A stretch of DNA of 64,000 nucleotides from Notamacropus eugenii (GCF_028372415.1 NC_092872.1:392172853-392236852); one strand, 5' to 3'; shown: positions 1 through 10,914, numbered from the stretch's first letter. Notes: a model not told the origin generated them from the sequence alone. Numbers and translations are program-made.

Positions 1-126
1 TTTGTGGCTGTGGACACTCTTCAATGCCTCCTTCTTGGCCTTCGGGGCCTTGGACTTGGCTTCTATCTTGGGTAGGTAGGGGGCAATGGTTTCCTTCTTT
101 CCCTTTGGTGCTATCTTGGGGGCAAG
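1..126 (-). pseudogene. RPL23A: RPL23A processed pseudogene, N-terminal part, runs off the left edge
   Basis: Read on the minus strand, the frame gives a lysine/alanine/proline-rich N-terminus: APK near 123, then [14 protein letters not shown] and VHSHK at the window edge. This is the N-terminal tail of large-subunit ribosomal protein L23a (uL23 family). The parent gene has introns in its N-terminal region but here it is continuous, which argues for a processed copy. The codon where the initiator Met should be reads CTT, and the sequence before it already resembles L1, so the copy appears to sit inside an L1. About five extra residues lie between APK and KKE. No stop is seen in the visible 40 codons, but the rest is outside the window. 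A functional gene is unlikely. Confidence 0.75.
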
Positions 127-972
127 GTCCTTCATCATTTATTACAGCAAAATAATATTACATCAAAATCATGTACCATAACATGTTTTGTCATTCCTCA
201 ATCAATGGACATGCCTTAAGTTTCCAATGTTTTGCTACTGTAAATATGTTTTCCCCACATATAAACCTTTTCCATTTTTCCTTGATCTCTTTTCAACATA
301 TATCTACTAGTGGTATTGCTATATCAAAATTTTTTTACGGATTAATAACTTTGTGGGCATGGAAAAACTAGGTAGCACAGTGGATAGAACTTCAGGCTTG
401 GAATCAGAAAGACCTGAATTTAAATTGGTCTCAGACAATTTATTAGCTGGACAAGGCTCTTAACCCTGTTTCCCTTAGTTTTCTGATTTATAAAATGACC
501 TGGAGAAAGGAATGCCAAAGCACTAGAGTATCTTTAATAAGAAAGTCCCAAATGGGATCACAATGAGGCAGATATGATTGAATTTGCTGAAAAAGAACAT
601 AAGACTTCTGAGCATAGATCCAAATTGCTTTCCCAAATTATTGGATTTATTTGCACCTAGCTCAGTAATAAGGTATTTACATACCTATTTTCTTATATTC
701 CCTTCAACATTTGTCATTGTCCTTTTTTTTGTCATCTTAGCCCATCTGATGGGTGTGAAGTGGTATCTCAGAGTTGCTTCAGTTAGCATTTCTCTAATTA
801 TTATGTATCTAGAACATTTTTCACATAAATATTAGTAACTGATTTCTTCCTCTTAAAAATTTTAATTCATATACTTTCACTTGGTTTCCTACATATTTTA
901 GAAATCATAGAACATTGTTACAAATATTTTTGTTTAATCTCCATAAATTTCTACTAATTTAATTGTATTGGG
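127..972 (-). mobile_element. L1 fragment (ORF2 C-terminal part), split by a SINE
   Basis: Read on the minus strand this matches the last third of L1 ORF2. The same landmarks appear in the other minus-strand L1s here: the stretch read as ACAATAATATT on the plus strand, the CCAATTTTTTGC-like segment, the block around 760-790, and TATTTTAGAAAT near 893. It is strongly decayed, with no usable reading frame. A SINE at 361-603 interrupts it, and the L1 alignment resumes directly after the SINE. The right end is where the next L1 begins near 973. Confidence 0.7.
361..603 (+). mobile_element. Marsupial tRNA-headed CORE/MIR-type SINE
   Basis: The copy begins with the tRNA-like head (AGGTAGCACAGTGGATAGA near 371-389). 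It continues through GAATCAGAAAGACCTGAATT and the CCTGTTTCCCTTAGTTTTCTGATTTATAAAATG segment, and ends with the AAATGGGATCACAATGAGGC-type tail. This is the layout of the abundant metatherian SINE also seen in reverse at 43163-43402. Flanking imperfect direct repeats, ACTTTGTGGGCAT (348-360) and ACTTCTGAGCAT (604-615), fit a target-site duplication made in the surrounding L1. Mobilisation in trans by a LINE is expected for this class. Confidence 0.75.
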
Positions 973-1579
973 GAGTGGAGCCATGATGATACAGAGACGC
1001 TAGGAAACTGCCTTACCTCTCCCCAGTTTCCCTTAGTTACAACATGTAATTAAGCCTGTAAATAGATTCTTTAGCTAGAAAACCTACAAAAAGATGGAGT
1101 GAAACTATTTTTCAGCATAAGATAACTTGGAAGAACTTCAGAAAAGATCTGCCTCTCTTGGATAAAAGGGGGATACAGCACAGAGAATATCTGGGCAAGC
1201 CAGGAGGATGTTCTTATCAGCAGCACAAATCTGCAACTGAGGCGCCTTTGTCTTGGTTCAGCAGTCCAGCAGTGAATTCATCCCTAGTGAAGAAGGCAAA
1301 CTGTAAAACCTGGAACTCTGGTAACAACAGGCATGACAAAGGTAGGTCACCCCTAGTGAAATGGGCAAACTGAAACATTTGAAATTTCAGCATGGAAAGC
1401 CAGTGAACAGGTCCCTGGACCCCAGTAAACGAAGCATGAGAAAGTTTCTCCCTGTGTCTCAGGGGTAGAGATCAACTTTAAAAATCATGAAATGGGCTGA
1501 AAAAAAGGAATAAGAAACAGAAAAAAGTCTTGACAATAGAAGGCAACAGGGAAGATCAATACACAAACTCTGAAGTGAA

Positions 1580-2445
1580 TAATATCAAAATGCCTACATG
1601 AGAAGTCTCAAAAGAGAATATGAATTGATCTCAAGACCAAAACTCTCTTGGAAGAACTCAAAAAAGATCTTAAAATCAAGTAAGATAGGTAGAAGAAAAA
1701 ATAGAGGAAGAAAGGAGAATTATGTAGGAGAATTATGAAAAAAGTGAACAGCTTAGAAAAAGAAGCACAACAAATTGACTGAAGAAAACAATTCCTTAAA
1801 AATAGAATTGAGCAAATGGAAAAAAATCCAATGAAGAAAAACACACCTTAAACAGCAGAATTGGACAGATGGAAGAGGGGATACAAAAACTAATAACTGA
1901 AGAAAATAATTTCTTAAAAATTACAATTGGGGAAGTGGGATCTAATGACTTAAGGAAATGTCATGAATCAGTCAAACAAAATCAAAAGAATGAAGAAATA
2001 GAACTAAGTGTAAAAATTCCTCATTGGAAAAGAGACTGCCCTGGAAAATAGATTCAGAACTGAGAGTTTTAAGAATGAATAGACTATTTCAAGGTCATTA
2101 TCAAAATAAGAGCCTGGGCAGCAATTTCAAGAAATTAACAAGAAAAACTGACCAAATATCCATCAATCACCTCTTGAAATAGATCTTAAAATGAAAAATC
2201 CAAAGAATATTGTAGCTAAATTTCAGAATTATCAGGTCAAAGAGAAAATAATGCAAGGAGCCAGAAAGAAACAATCGAAATACCCAAGAGTCGTAGTCAG
2301 GATTACACAGAATTTAGCAACTTCTACATTAAAAATTCAGAAGGCTTGCAGTATGATATTCCAAAAGGCTGATAAAATAGAGGACATATTGATGGAAGAG
2401 GTGGTCAGAAGCAAATTTTGGATGAAGAGTAAAAGGGTGAAATGA
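1580..2445 (+). pseudogene. L1 ORF1 relic (copy 1)
   Basis: L1 ORF1 encodes the trimeric RNA-binding chaperone of the retrotransposition particle. Here only short frames remain. One (1869-2051) shows the lysine/glutamate-rich heptad pattern of the coiled coil, with EEGIQKL and KQNQKNEE. A later one (2191-2445) covers the C-terminal domain region, with KFQNYQVKEKI and ARKKQSKYP. The RNA-recognition core between them is too decayed to read in one frame. It is a dead copy; the assignment rests on similarity to the clearer ORF1 copies at 3690-4732 and 24923-25880. Confidence 0.6.
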
Positions 2446-2499
2446 GAGAGAAAAGTATAAATGGAGGGGGAATAGGGTGGAGGGAAATAGAGAGCAATC

Positions 2500-2990
2500 A
2501 TAACTTTTGAATTGCATGGGATGAACCCTCTCATAAAAAAAAGGAATTGACTATCAGACTGGATTAAAAACAGAATCTTACAATAGGTGTTTTACAAGAC
2601 AAACATTTGAAAAATAGTTATACACATAAAAAAGGTAAAAGGTTGGAGCAGAATGTATTATGCTTGAGCTGAAGTGAAGAAAAGAAAGCAGGGATAATAA
2701 TCCAGTTCTCAGACAAAGTAAAAACAAAAATAGATTTAATTAAAAGAGAAAAGGAAACTACATCTTGCTCACAGGTACCATTAACAGTGAAGTGATGTCA
2801 ATAAAAAAAACATATATACACACCAGTTGGTCTAAGTTGTATACTGTCAAAATTCTTAAAGGAGAAATTAAGTGAATTATAGGAAGAAATAAACAGCACA
2901 ACTATATTAGTGGTCAAACTTCCATTCACAACACTAGAAAAAACTAATCATAAAACAATTAAGAAAGAAGTTAAAGAGGTGAATAGAATT
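2500..2990 (+). pseudogene. L1 ORF2 endonuclease-domain relic (copy 1)
   Basis: The start region reads like the L1 ORF2 AP-endonuclease domain: the ATGAACCCTCTCATAAAA stretch, then a TGGATTAAAAAC block and a GGTTGGAGCAGAATG block (2640-2660) that line up with the better preserved endonuclease starts at 5353 and, in reverse, 24300. In-frame stops and small indels are frequent. The sequence ends around 2990 before the reverse transcriptase. It is not functional. Confidence 0.55.
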
Positions 2991-3027
2991 TTAGAAACGT
3001 TAGATTTGAAAAAAAAAAAGTGCATGT

Positions 3028-3689
3028 TTGGAGCCAAGATAGCAGAATGATCGGTAAATGCGGTCTCTATCCCCTCATTGACCTTGAACACCCCAGAAAA
3101 TATCTGCCCAGGAAAAATCCTGGAACAACGGGAGAAGGAAAAAGGGGAAACAGTCTCTTAACCCATGAGTCTAGGAAAATTGCTAAGAAGGGTCCCTCTT
3201 ACAGTGGCTGAAGGGGATAAGTGCAGCACTGGAACTGTCCCAGACAACCCCACCTCAGCAAACCAGGAGAAGATCCTGAGCCAAAGAGGGGTTAAGCCTG
3301 CAACTGCCAACACCAGGACTCCATGCATGTCTCAGCACTCCAGGCGAATAAGGAAGACACTAGCACAGACAAGATCAGCAACCACTGAGTTTACCTATGG
3401 TCTAGCTGAGCAGAGGAGACTTTCTGTGGCCAGACCATCCCTCCCCCACACTTAACAAAGCTAGCTCTAGGATAACTACTGGAAAACCCAGAAACACTTC
3501 ACCTCGCCTCTGCTTTCCAAAACCAGCCAACTCAGCACCGGGTAAGTTGCAGCATTTTAGCTTCTAGCTGAAAGAATCAGAGGTCACAACCACAAAACTT
3601 CAAGTTTTAGGCAAAAGAACTGTGGGACAGAGCTGCCAGTGCACCAGATGCAGAGTTCTACTTTAAAAGCCAGAAAAAGGGTGATCGTC
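3028..3689 (+). promoter_or_regulatory. L1 5' UTR / internal promoter region (copy 2)
   Basis: This lies between the L1 start motif and the ORF1 ATG and aligns in order with the 5' UTR at 44972-45627: the CTTGAACACCCCAGA block, the AACCAGGAGAAGATCC block and the CTTCAAGTTTTAGGC block all have counterparts there. L1 5' UTRs act as internal RNA polymerase II promoters in the families studied. I see no TATA box, and promoter activity is inferred from position only. Confidence 0.55.
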
Positions 3690-4732
3690 ATGAGTAAGAA
3701 GCAAAGAAGAAAAGACCATAGAATTTTACTATGGGGACAAGGACTAAAACATAAATACCAAAGAGGTCAGTATTGAGACTGTACTCCCATTTGAAACTTC
3801 AGAAGGGAATATGAACTGGTCTGACACCAAAAGACCATTCTTGGAAGAGCAGAAGAAGGATTTTAAAAGTTAAATTAAATAAATGCAAAAAAAAATAACT
3901 GGCCAATGATTTTAAACATATGATAATGGAAATCACAGAAGAATCTAAAAGAAAGATAGGACAAATGGAAAAGGAAGTACAAAACCTAAGTGGAGAAAAC
4001 AACTCCTTAAAAGGAACAATTGGACAGATGGACAAGGAGATACAAAAGTTAACTGAAGAAAACAATTTAATAAAAATTAGAATCAAGTAAGTAGAAGGTA
4101 ATGACTCCATGAGACATCAAGTATCAGTCAAACAGAATCTAAAGAATGAAAAGTTAGAAGAAAATGTAAAACGTCTCAGTGGAAAAACAATTGATATGGA
4201 AAATAGATCCAGGAGACAAAATCTAAGGATTACTGGCCTACCAGAAAGCCATGATGAAAACAGATAATACCTTCCAAGAAATCATCAAGAAAATTGCCCA
4301 GAAGTCCTAGATCCAGAGGGCAAAATAGTCATAGAAAGAATCTGCTCTTCACCTCCTGAAAAGAATCCCAAACTAAAAACACCAAGAAATATCATTGCCA
4401 AATTCCAGAACTATCAAATGAAGGAGAAAATACTACAGAAAGCCAGAAAGAAACAATTCAAATACTGAAGACCTACAGTCAGTATATAGTATTGTACACA
4501 GGACTTTTAAGCTTCTACATGAAAAGATTGGAGGGATCAGAATATAATATTTCATATGACAATGGAGCTGGGACTACAACCAAGGATCAGTTACCCAGCA
4601 AAGTTGAGCATAATATTTCAGACAAGGAGATGGACTTTTAATGAAATAAGGGATTTCCAGACCTTCCTGATGAAAAGGCCAGAGCTCAATAGAAAATTCG
4701 ATCTTCAAATCCAGATTTCAAGAGAGACATAA
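3690..4732 (+). pseudogene. L1 ORF1 pseudogene (copy 2)
   Basis: The start is the ATG at 3690 (MSKKQ), the same N-terminus as at 45628. The length is about 347 codons, normal for mammalian L1 ORF1p, but the span is not a multiple of three and has several stops. Domain order is clear. A charged N-terminus is followed by heptad coiled-coil units (LSGENNSLKG and QKLTEENNLIK around 3985-4075). The RNA-recognition motif signature NRSRRQNLRITGLPES lies at about 4200-4250. The C-terminal domain runs to a TAA at 4730, with CPEVLDPEGKIVIERI and RNIIAKFQNYQMKEKILQ. The product would be a nucleic-acid chaperone that coats L1 RNA; this copy is broken. Confidence 0.8.
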
Positions 4733-5327
4733 AAATGTAAACAGGGGAAAAAATTGTTGCTCTTAAATGTGGGCAAATTGTTTACATGCCTGTAAGGGAG
4801 GATGATAGTTGTTAATCTTGAGAATTATATATTTATTATAATATATAAAAGGGATATACATAAATAGAGGGAGTAGTATAAAATAAATAATGTAATGATA
4901 AAAATGTGATTTAAGAATGGGAAAGGATGGTAATGGGAGATGTGAAAAGAGTCAGAAATAGATAAAATACATCACAGGGGGAGACACAAAATTGTATAGT
5001 AGAGGGAAAGAGGGGAGGGACATGAACGTTGTTTGAGAATTAATCTCATCTGATTAGGTTCAAGAACAAAACAACAAACTTAGTAAAGTACAGAAATACA
5101 ACTAGCTCTAGAGGCAGTAGGAGGGAAAGGGGAAAAGAAAAGGGAGTGGGGGCTAAAAGGGAGGGAAGAAGTAGGATGGGAAAAGGGGATTAAAAGGGAG
5201 AGAGATGAAAGAATGGAGAGGGATGGAAGAAGAGAGGGAAGACTGCGGGAGGTGGTGGGTAAAAATCAAAACTCTATTGCAGAGTGGAAAGGAGAAAGGA
5301 AAACTAAAAGCATAAACGAGGGGAAAG

Positions 5328-5857
5328 GTGATGGAGGGAAAGACACAGAGAGCAATCATAACTGTGAATGTGAATGGGATGAACTCTCACAAAAAGTGGA
5401 GATGGATAGCAGAATGGATTAAAAACCATAACCCAACAATATGTTGTTTAGAAGAAACACATTTGACATGGGAGCATCCACATAGGGTAAAGGTAAAAGG
5501 TTGGAGCAGAACACTTCAGCTGATGTAAAAAAAAAAAGCAGGGATAGCAATAATAATCTCAGAAAAAGCAAAAGCAGAAATAGATCTAATCAAAAGAGAT
5601 AAGGAAGGAAAGTATATCCTGCTAAAAGGCACCATAGACAAGGAAGCAATTTCATTACTAGATATACATATATATGTATGTGTATATATATGTATGTATA
5701 TGTATGTATGTATATATGTGTATGTGTATATATATGTATGCATGTATATATAGGTGTGTATATATATGTATATATATATACATGTGTGTACATATATAGT
5801 ATATATATGTATGTATATATATAATAATACACATATTATATATACATACATATATAA

Positions 5858-5888
<31 letters not shown>

Positions 5889-6862
5889 GTAGCATCCAAA
5901 TTCTTAGAGGAGAAGTTAAGTGAGTTACAGGAAGAAACAGGCAATAAAACTATTCTACAGGGGGATCTCAGCCTTCCCCTCTCTGAACTTGATAATTGAA
6001 ACCTCAAAATAAACAACACATAAGTTAAGGAGGTGAATTAAACTCTGGATAAGGGAGATATGATAGATCTCTGGAGAAAATTGAATGGGCATTGAAAGGA
6101 ATATACCTTCTTCTCAATGGTACCTGACACATATACAAAAATTGACCATGTTTTATGCCACAGAAACCTCACAATCCAGTGCAGAAAGTCACAGGTAATC
6201 CATTCATTCTTCTCAAATCATAGTGCAAAAAATTATATGTACTCAAATGTCATGGAAAGTAAAGCAAATATTAGTAGGAAACTAAACAATCTAATCCTAA
6301 GTAATGAGTGGATTACACAACAAACTATAAAAACAATCAACAATTTCTTTCAAGAGAATGACAGTAATGAGGTAACCTACCAAATCTTACTGAACATTTT
6401 AAAAGCAGTTCTTAGGGGAAGTTTTACATCTTTGAATGTCTCCATGAATTAAACAAGAAAAAAGAGGAAACCAATGAATTGGGCACCCAGTTAAAAAAAG
6501 TTAGAAAAATTAAAAAATTGAAAATCACCAAGTAGATACCAAAGTAGAAATACTCAAAACCAAAGGAGAGATGAATAAAATTGAAATTAAGAAAACTTTT
6601 GAACTAATAAATAAAACTAAGATTTGGTTTTATGGAAAAACCAATAAAATTGACAGACCTTTGGTCAATTTCATTAAAAAAAATGAAAGAATAACACCAA
6701 ATTATCAACATCAAAAATGCAAAGGGTGAACTAACCTCTAAGGGGGAGGAAATTAAAACAATAATTAGAAATTACTTTGCCCAGCTTGATGCCCATAAAT
6801 TCAACAATCTAAATGATATGGATGATTATTTTCAAAAAATAGGACTCTTAAGAATATTGGAA
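5328..6862 (+). pseudogene. L1 ORF2 5' part: endonuclease domain and linker (copy 2)
   Basis: The open stretch from 5328 to 5528 holds the endonuclease start: ITVNVNGMNS with the metal-site Asn, then CLEETHLT with the catalytic Glu retained. The frame then breaks. The text resumes after the microsatellite at 5890 with [15 protein letters not shown], then SLPLSELDN. The frame at 6117-6452 covers the end of the endonuclease and the start of the linker (TYTKIDHVLCHRN, ILKAVLRGSFTSLN). No reverse transcriptase is present. ORF2p normally nicks target DNA and primes reverse transcription; this copy cannot. Confidence 0.75.
5660..5889. repeat. TA/TG/CA microsatellite expanded inside L1 ORF2
   Basis: About 230 bp of alternating pyrimidine-purine sequence (TATATG, TGTATG, TATACA units, ending in TATAAATA and pure TA). 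It sits exactly where the endonuclease coding line passes from the conserved SLLD block to the SKFLEEKL block. The expansion therefore grew within, or replaced, about a dozen codons of the L1. Long open frames on both strands here (up to 167 codons) are by-products of the repeat. Confidence 0.9.
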
Positions 6863-6870
6863 TTGATTGT

Positions 6871-7015
6871 GTGACACGGTGCACGCTGGCACAGCACCAT
6901 TTAGCATAGTATGCTAACATCAGAGAAAGTGCTATGCTCTATGAGTATAATAGGAAAAGAACAAAGCCCAAAATGAGGTAGCCAGGGAAATGTGAAAGTG
7001 AGAAAATGAGGAGAA
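6871..7015. other. Unassigned spacer between two L1 copies
   Basis: This stretch, starting TGTGTGACACGGTGCACGC, does not match any of the L1 segments in the window. It is locally more GC-rich than its surroundings and contains a short near-perfect palindrome, TAGCATAGTATGCTA. I cannot assign it to a family; it may be a filler or a fragment of a DNA or LTR element. Confidence 0.4.
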
Positions 7016-7390
7016 GAATGCTTTAAAAAATAAAACTGGCCAAATTGAAAATAAGAGAGAAAATTTCACTGAACAAAATGATTCTTAAAATTTAGAATAG
7101 AGAAAATGGAAATTATTAACTTTATAAGAAATTAAGAAACAAAATAGCAACACTGAAAGAATAAAAAATATTAGAAGACAATGTGAAATATCTCATTGGA
7201 AAAACAACTGTCCTGGAAAACAGATCCAGAAGAGAAGTTTAAAAAATATTTGGTTACCTGAAAGCTATGGGAGAGAGAAGAGAGAGACAAGAGAGAGAGA
7301 AAGAGAGAGACAGAGAGACAGAGAGAGAGAAGACATAATCTTTCAAGGAATTATAAAGGAAAATTGCCTTGATATTCGAGAACCAGTAGG
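7016..7390 (+). pseudogene. L1 ORF1 relic (copy 3)
   Basis: The pattern follows the other ORF1 copies: KTTVLENRSRREV-like text around 7195-7240 marks the end of the coiled coil and the start of the RNA-recognition core. LPESYG follows, and after an inserted GA repeat IIFQGIIKENCLDIREPV marks the start of the C-terminal domain. Stops and frameshifts occur throughout. After 7390 the C-terminal domain is missing and spacer sequence follows. Confidence 0.6.
7266..7333. repeat. (GA)n expansion inside an L1 ORF1 relic
   Basis: About 65 bp of GAGAGA with scattered C and A. It lies between the PESYG codons and the IIFQGII codons, where intact copies have a short Asp/Glu/Lys-coding purine run that could have seeded the expansion. 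Confidence 0.85.
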
Positions 7391-7564
7391 AGGGGAAGGG
7401 CATAAAAGAAGAGCTGTGGTGATACAAAGAAGGGCAAATTGGTAGAGGGAGAAGTCAGAAGCAAAACATTTTTGAGGAGTGTCAGGGTAAAAGGAGAGAG
7501 AATAGAATAAATGAGAGGAGGAGTAATAGAATGGGGGGAAATACGGTTAGCAATAATAACTGTG

Positions 7565-8290
7565 AAAAAATAGTGAGTTTCTTTGATAAAGATATGATTT
7601 CTCAAACATTTAGAGAACTGAGTTAAATTTATAAGAATACAAACCATTCCTCTATTGATAAATGGTCAAAAGATGAGAATAGACAATTTTCAAAGGAAGA
7701 TATTACAACCATCTATAGCCATATGGAAGAAAAAAGACTCTAACTCACTATTGATTGGAAAAATGCAAATTAAAACAATTCTGAGGTATTACTTCATACC
7801 TATTAGATTGGCTAAGAAAAAAGAAAAGTTAAACTACAAATGTTGGAGGGGATACAGAACAACTGAGAATTTAATGCATTGTTGGAGGAGTTGTGAACTG
7901 ATTCAACCATTCTGTGGAGCAATTTGGAACCATAACCAAAGGGCATAAGCCATTCCTACCCATTGACCTAGTAATAGCACTACTAGATCTCTATCTGAAA
8001 AGAATAAAGAAAACTGAAACTCCAAGAATCTATATGTATAAAGATATCTATAGCAGCTATTTACTGTGCTTGGAGAGTAGGAAGTTGAGGGTATGCCCCT
8101 TAATTGTGGAATGCCTGAAGAAGATGTGAAATGTGATTATGATGGAATACTGTTGCACTCTAAGAAATGATGAGCAGTATGCTCTCAGAGAAACCTGGAT
8201 AGACTTGCATGGACTGATGCAAAGTGAAATGTACTTTGTACAAAGTAATAGCAATAGTATAAGATGATAGCTGTGAATGACAACTTTTCT
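7565..8290 (+). pseudogene. L1 ORF2 C-terminal domain relic (copy 3)
   Basis: The text carries the C-terminal landmarks of L1 ORF2. FSKEDITTIYSHMEEK-like codons are followed by LLIGKMQIKTILRYYFIPIR, then the CWRSCELIQPFCGAIWN block around 7880-7930, corresponding to the Cys/Trp-rich end of ORF2p. The Pro-Ile-Asp-Leu (IDLVIALL) block follows. Frames at 7655-7948 and 7914-8129 are out of phase, so at least one frameshift separates them. No reverse transcriptase domain is present in this copy. Confidence 0.7.
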
Positions 8291-8584
8291 TGGCAATACA
8301 ACAATCCAAGATAATCCTGCAGGACTTATAAGAAATGCTGTCCATCACCAGAGGAACGACTGATGGCTTTTGAATAAAGATTGGAGCATACTTTTACTAA
8401 CTTTATTTTTCTTGATTTTTTCCATGTCTATGTTTCTTTCAAAACATGATTGTTAAGGAGAGGTTTAGCATGTATGACCTATATTGAATTGCTTACCTTC
8501 TGAGTGAGAGGATGTGTGGAGGGAAGAAGGTAGAGAATTTGCAACCCACAGTTTTAAAAATTAATGTTTAAATTGTTTTTAGGG

Positions 8585-9530
8585 GTTTGAGCCAAGATGG
8601 TGGAGAAGAATCAGGGCCCTGCTAGAGCTTTCCCCCTGAACTCCTCAAAAATATGTAAAAATGATTCTAAACAAATTCTAGATGAGCAGAAGCCACAAAA
8701 TGACAAACTGAAGAAAATTTCTAATCCAAGATAATCTACAAGGTCGACAGGAAGAGTCTATTGCACCAGATTGAGAGTGTAATGTAGTTCCGTGTGAGCT
8801 GTTTGTGGATGGAGTTTGAGTAGGTCTTAGGGGACTGAATCACTGGTGGGTGCTTTGGTTTGCATACTTCTCAACCAACAAGTGCTAAAGATAGCTGCAA
8901 AAGTCAGTAGGAAGGATCTCTCACCAGGCTGAGTGGGGAGCATGGTCTGGCCCCAGGCACAGCCCTGGACACAGCTCCAGGACAGTGGCAGTCACTACTG
9001 AAGTAGAGGCTACTTCTGGAGCCCTCTGCTTAACAAAGATTTCTAAAGTCAAGTAATTGACTGGGAACATTTGCAAATGAGGGAAAAGAAACAGATCAGA
9101 TTCTTACTTTCTCAGTGACGAGGTATTTTCTTATGTAATTGGTGACAAGGAAAATCAAAACATACAAGCAGAAGAAGACAAAAAAGTCAAAGCATCTGTA
9201 TCCAAAGCTTCACAATGAGGATGGATGGGGAGGAGTTAAGGGAAAGTATGTGGAACTCAAAGCTTTAAAAATGACCATTAAAATTGTTTTTACATGCAAT
9301 GTGGAAATGAGATACATAGGCAATGTGGTATAGAAATCTATCTTACGCTAAAGGAACATAGAAGGGGAAGGGGATAAGAGTGGGGGTTGATAGAAGGGAG
9401 AGCAGGTTGGAGGAAACGGTAATCAGAATACACACTGTCCTGGGGTGAGGGAAGGTGGGAGATGGGGAGAAATCTGAAATTCGAAATTTTGTGAAAGTGA
9501 ATGTTTAAAACTGAAAATATATAAATTAAA
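8585..9530 (+). mobile_element. L1/HAL1-like copy 4: 5' UTR joined to 3' UTR, ORFs deleted
   Basis: It starts GAGCCAAGATGGTGGAGAAG (8590-8609), the same subfamily start as the element at 12083. The 5' UTR runs to about 9120 and a short ORF1 N-terminal stretch with a KASKAS-type flavour reaches about 9212. It then jumps directly to the 3' UTR, with the ACATAGGCAATGTGGTATAG block and the GGGGAGAAATCTGAAATTCG block shared with 29570-29740. It ends in an A-rich tail before 9531. About 950 bp long, it is a strongly shortened derivative with both ends preserved. Confidence 0.65.
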
Positions 9531-9580
9531 AATATTTTTACATATAACTGGGGAAAATAAAATATCAAATAAAGAAAAAA

Positions 9581-10914
9581 GAGGAGATATTAACATTTTG
9601 GGTGAAATAGATAAATTGCAAACAAAAACACATAAATGATCAAAATAAAAACTGTTGTTTGAAAACTCTAAAACAACAACCAAATCTGTTTCCCAATCAT
9701 TTAGGAATAGTTAACCTTTCATAAATAATGTAACCTAGGTAAACTACAAAATGATTTACTCAAACCCATGTACTAGTCATTGATCAGTCTTCTAGAAATA
9801 AGCCCAATGACCTTGTCTAGTACTATGAGATGCTATCCCTAATTTTCATACATATAAACAAAGATATTGAAGTTATTGAGTACGAGAGGACAGTTGTATT
9901 TATTTGTTCTGTTTTAGACATGCTACAGAAATGAGGCTAAGGAAGGAACATAAATAATTCATTAAATTAACAATCATTTTTGGACAAATATGAACAATCT
10001 CCCATTACCTCCAGGTATTTTTTATTTAGGCATAGTGGGGCATGTCTGAAAAATGACTCAAATACACTTTAAAACTGGAAATCTAGCAACCCATTGCTCC
10101 TACATGAGCTTAATCTTATAACAAACACTTATGTTGTTTTGTTGATTAATGGACTGTGTAGAAACCATGCGTTTGGGGTCCCTCTGACTGACTGACATTA
10201 GTGATTCTAAACATTTACTTCAGCGTATTACAGTAGGTGTTCTGGGAGATAGATGATAGTATCCTTGGTGTCCACTGTTAGAAAACAAAGAATGTCATTG
10301 TAAATTTGCTTTGCTTCATGGGACACCTTCTTTTGAATAAAGATTTCTTAATCTGGTGATAAGCAGATGTCAAAATGAGCCATCTGCTTCTCTAAACCAC
10401 TTCTTAAAACTTTTAAAATATTTTGTCAGGAAAATTGAACACACCTGTGTCAACATAAGAAGAGGAAGAAGTATTAATATTGTAGAATAAATGCTAATAG
10501 GAGAATATTCCACCCACTATTTTAATCCCTCTACACATGTGTTGATGAAAAATAAGTGGCAATAATAGTCAAATATATTTGCTGTGAAATCTCAAAAAAT
10601 TTGCTGAGAAATTGGAAGAAGTTATAAATAGAACTACACTGAAAACACAAAAAATTCTGTTTTCAACGTACTTACCTAGCTATTGAATTCAAGCTACTCT
10701 TGCTAGTCACTTCGTCATTTTTCACCATTCAAAGAATAATATCATATTGAATAGGATATAAGGATTTTCAACAAGTGACTCTTATGGAGAACATTTAAAG
10801 TCACTCTTTATTCTGTCAGTAAATGATAATGTTATCCTCATCATTCATTTACCATTGTCAAGTACTCACAATTCACATGATATTAGACAACTAATAAAGT
10901 CATAAAAGCCTTGT
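9581..10914. other. No gene or recognisable repeat
   Basis: AT-rich sequence with no open frame that looks coding. I recognise no LINE, SINE or LTR landmark, no tRNA or rRNA, and no long tandem array. It may hold very old repeats that cannot be recognised by eye. Confidence 0.5.

Larger units (their letters stand above)
973..3010 (+). mobile_element. L1 copy 1: 5' UTR, ORF1 relic and start of ORF2, 3'-truncated
   Basis: The left end carries a degenerate version of the L1 start (GAGCCATGATGATAC near 977). About 600 bp of 5' UTR-like sequence follows, then a coiled-coil-coding ORF1 relic, an A/G-rich inter-ORF spacer (about 2440-2500) and the first part of ORF2. It stops near 3010 at an A-run, where L1 copy 2 begins. 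ORF1 and ORF2 are both broken by many frameshifts and stops. It is one of the oldest-looking L1 copies in this stack. Confidence 0.65.
3028..6870 (+). mobile_element. L1 copy 2: 5' complete, 3'-truncated before the reverse transcriptase
   Basis: The element starts with GGAGCCAAGATAGCAG (3029-3044), the same 5' start as the copy at 44972. In order it has a 5' UTR (3028-3689), ORF1 (3690-4732), a purine-rich inter-ORF region and an ORF2 5' part (from about 5328). A long AT/GT microsatellite lies in the endonuclease domain. The match is lost near 6870, before the reverse transcriptase motifs. Losing the 3' end while keeping the 5' end is the reverse of the usual L1 truncation, so a later deletion or rearrangement is likely. 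Confidence 0.75.
7016..9580 (+). mobile_element. L1 copy 3, internally deleted, split by copy 4 in its 3' UTR
   Basis: From left to right: an ORF1 coiled-coil and core relic (7016-7390), a purine-rich inter-ORF spacer (7390-7560), a jump to the ORF2 C-terminus (from 7565) and a 3' UTR to 8580. The L1 copy at 8585-9530 then intervenes, and the 3' tail resumes at about 9531 (TACATATAACTGGGGAAAA, then CAAATAAAG). The broken edges, AATTGTTTTTA before and AAATATTTTTA after, look like a decayed target-site duplication. About 3.5 kb of ORF2 is missing compared with a full-length L1. Confidence 0.65.

Noticed and set aside
5516-6019. 167-codon minus-strand frame
   Set aside because: It is the antisense of an L1 ORF2 with a TA/TG microsatellite in the middle.
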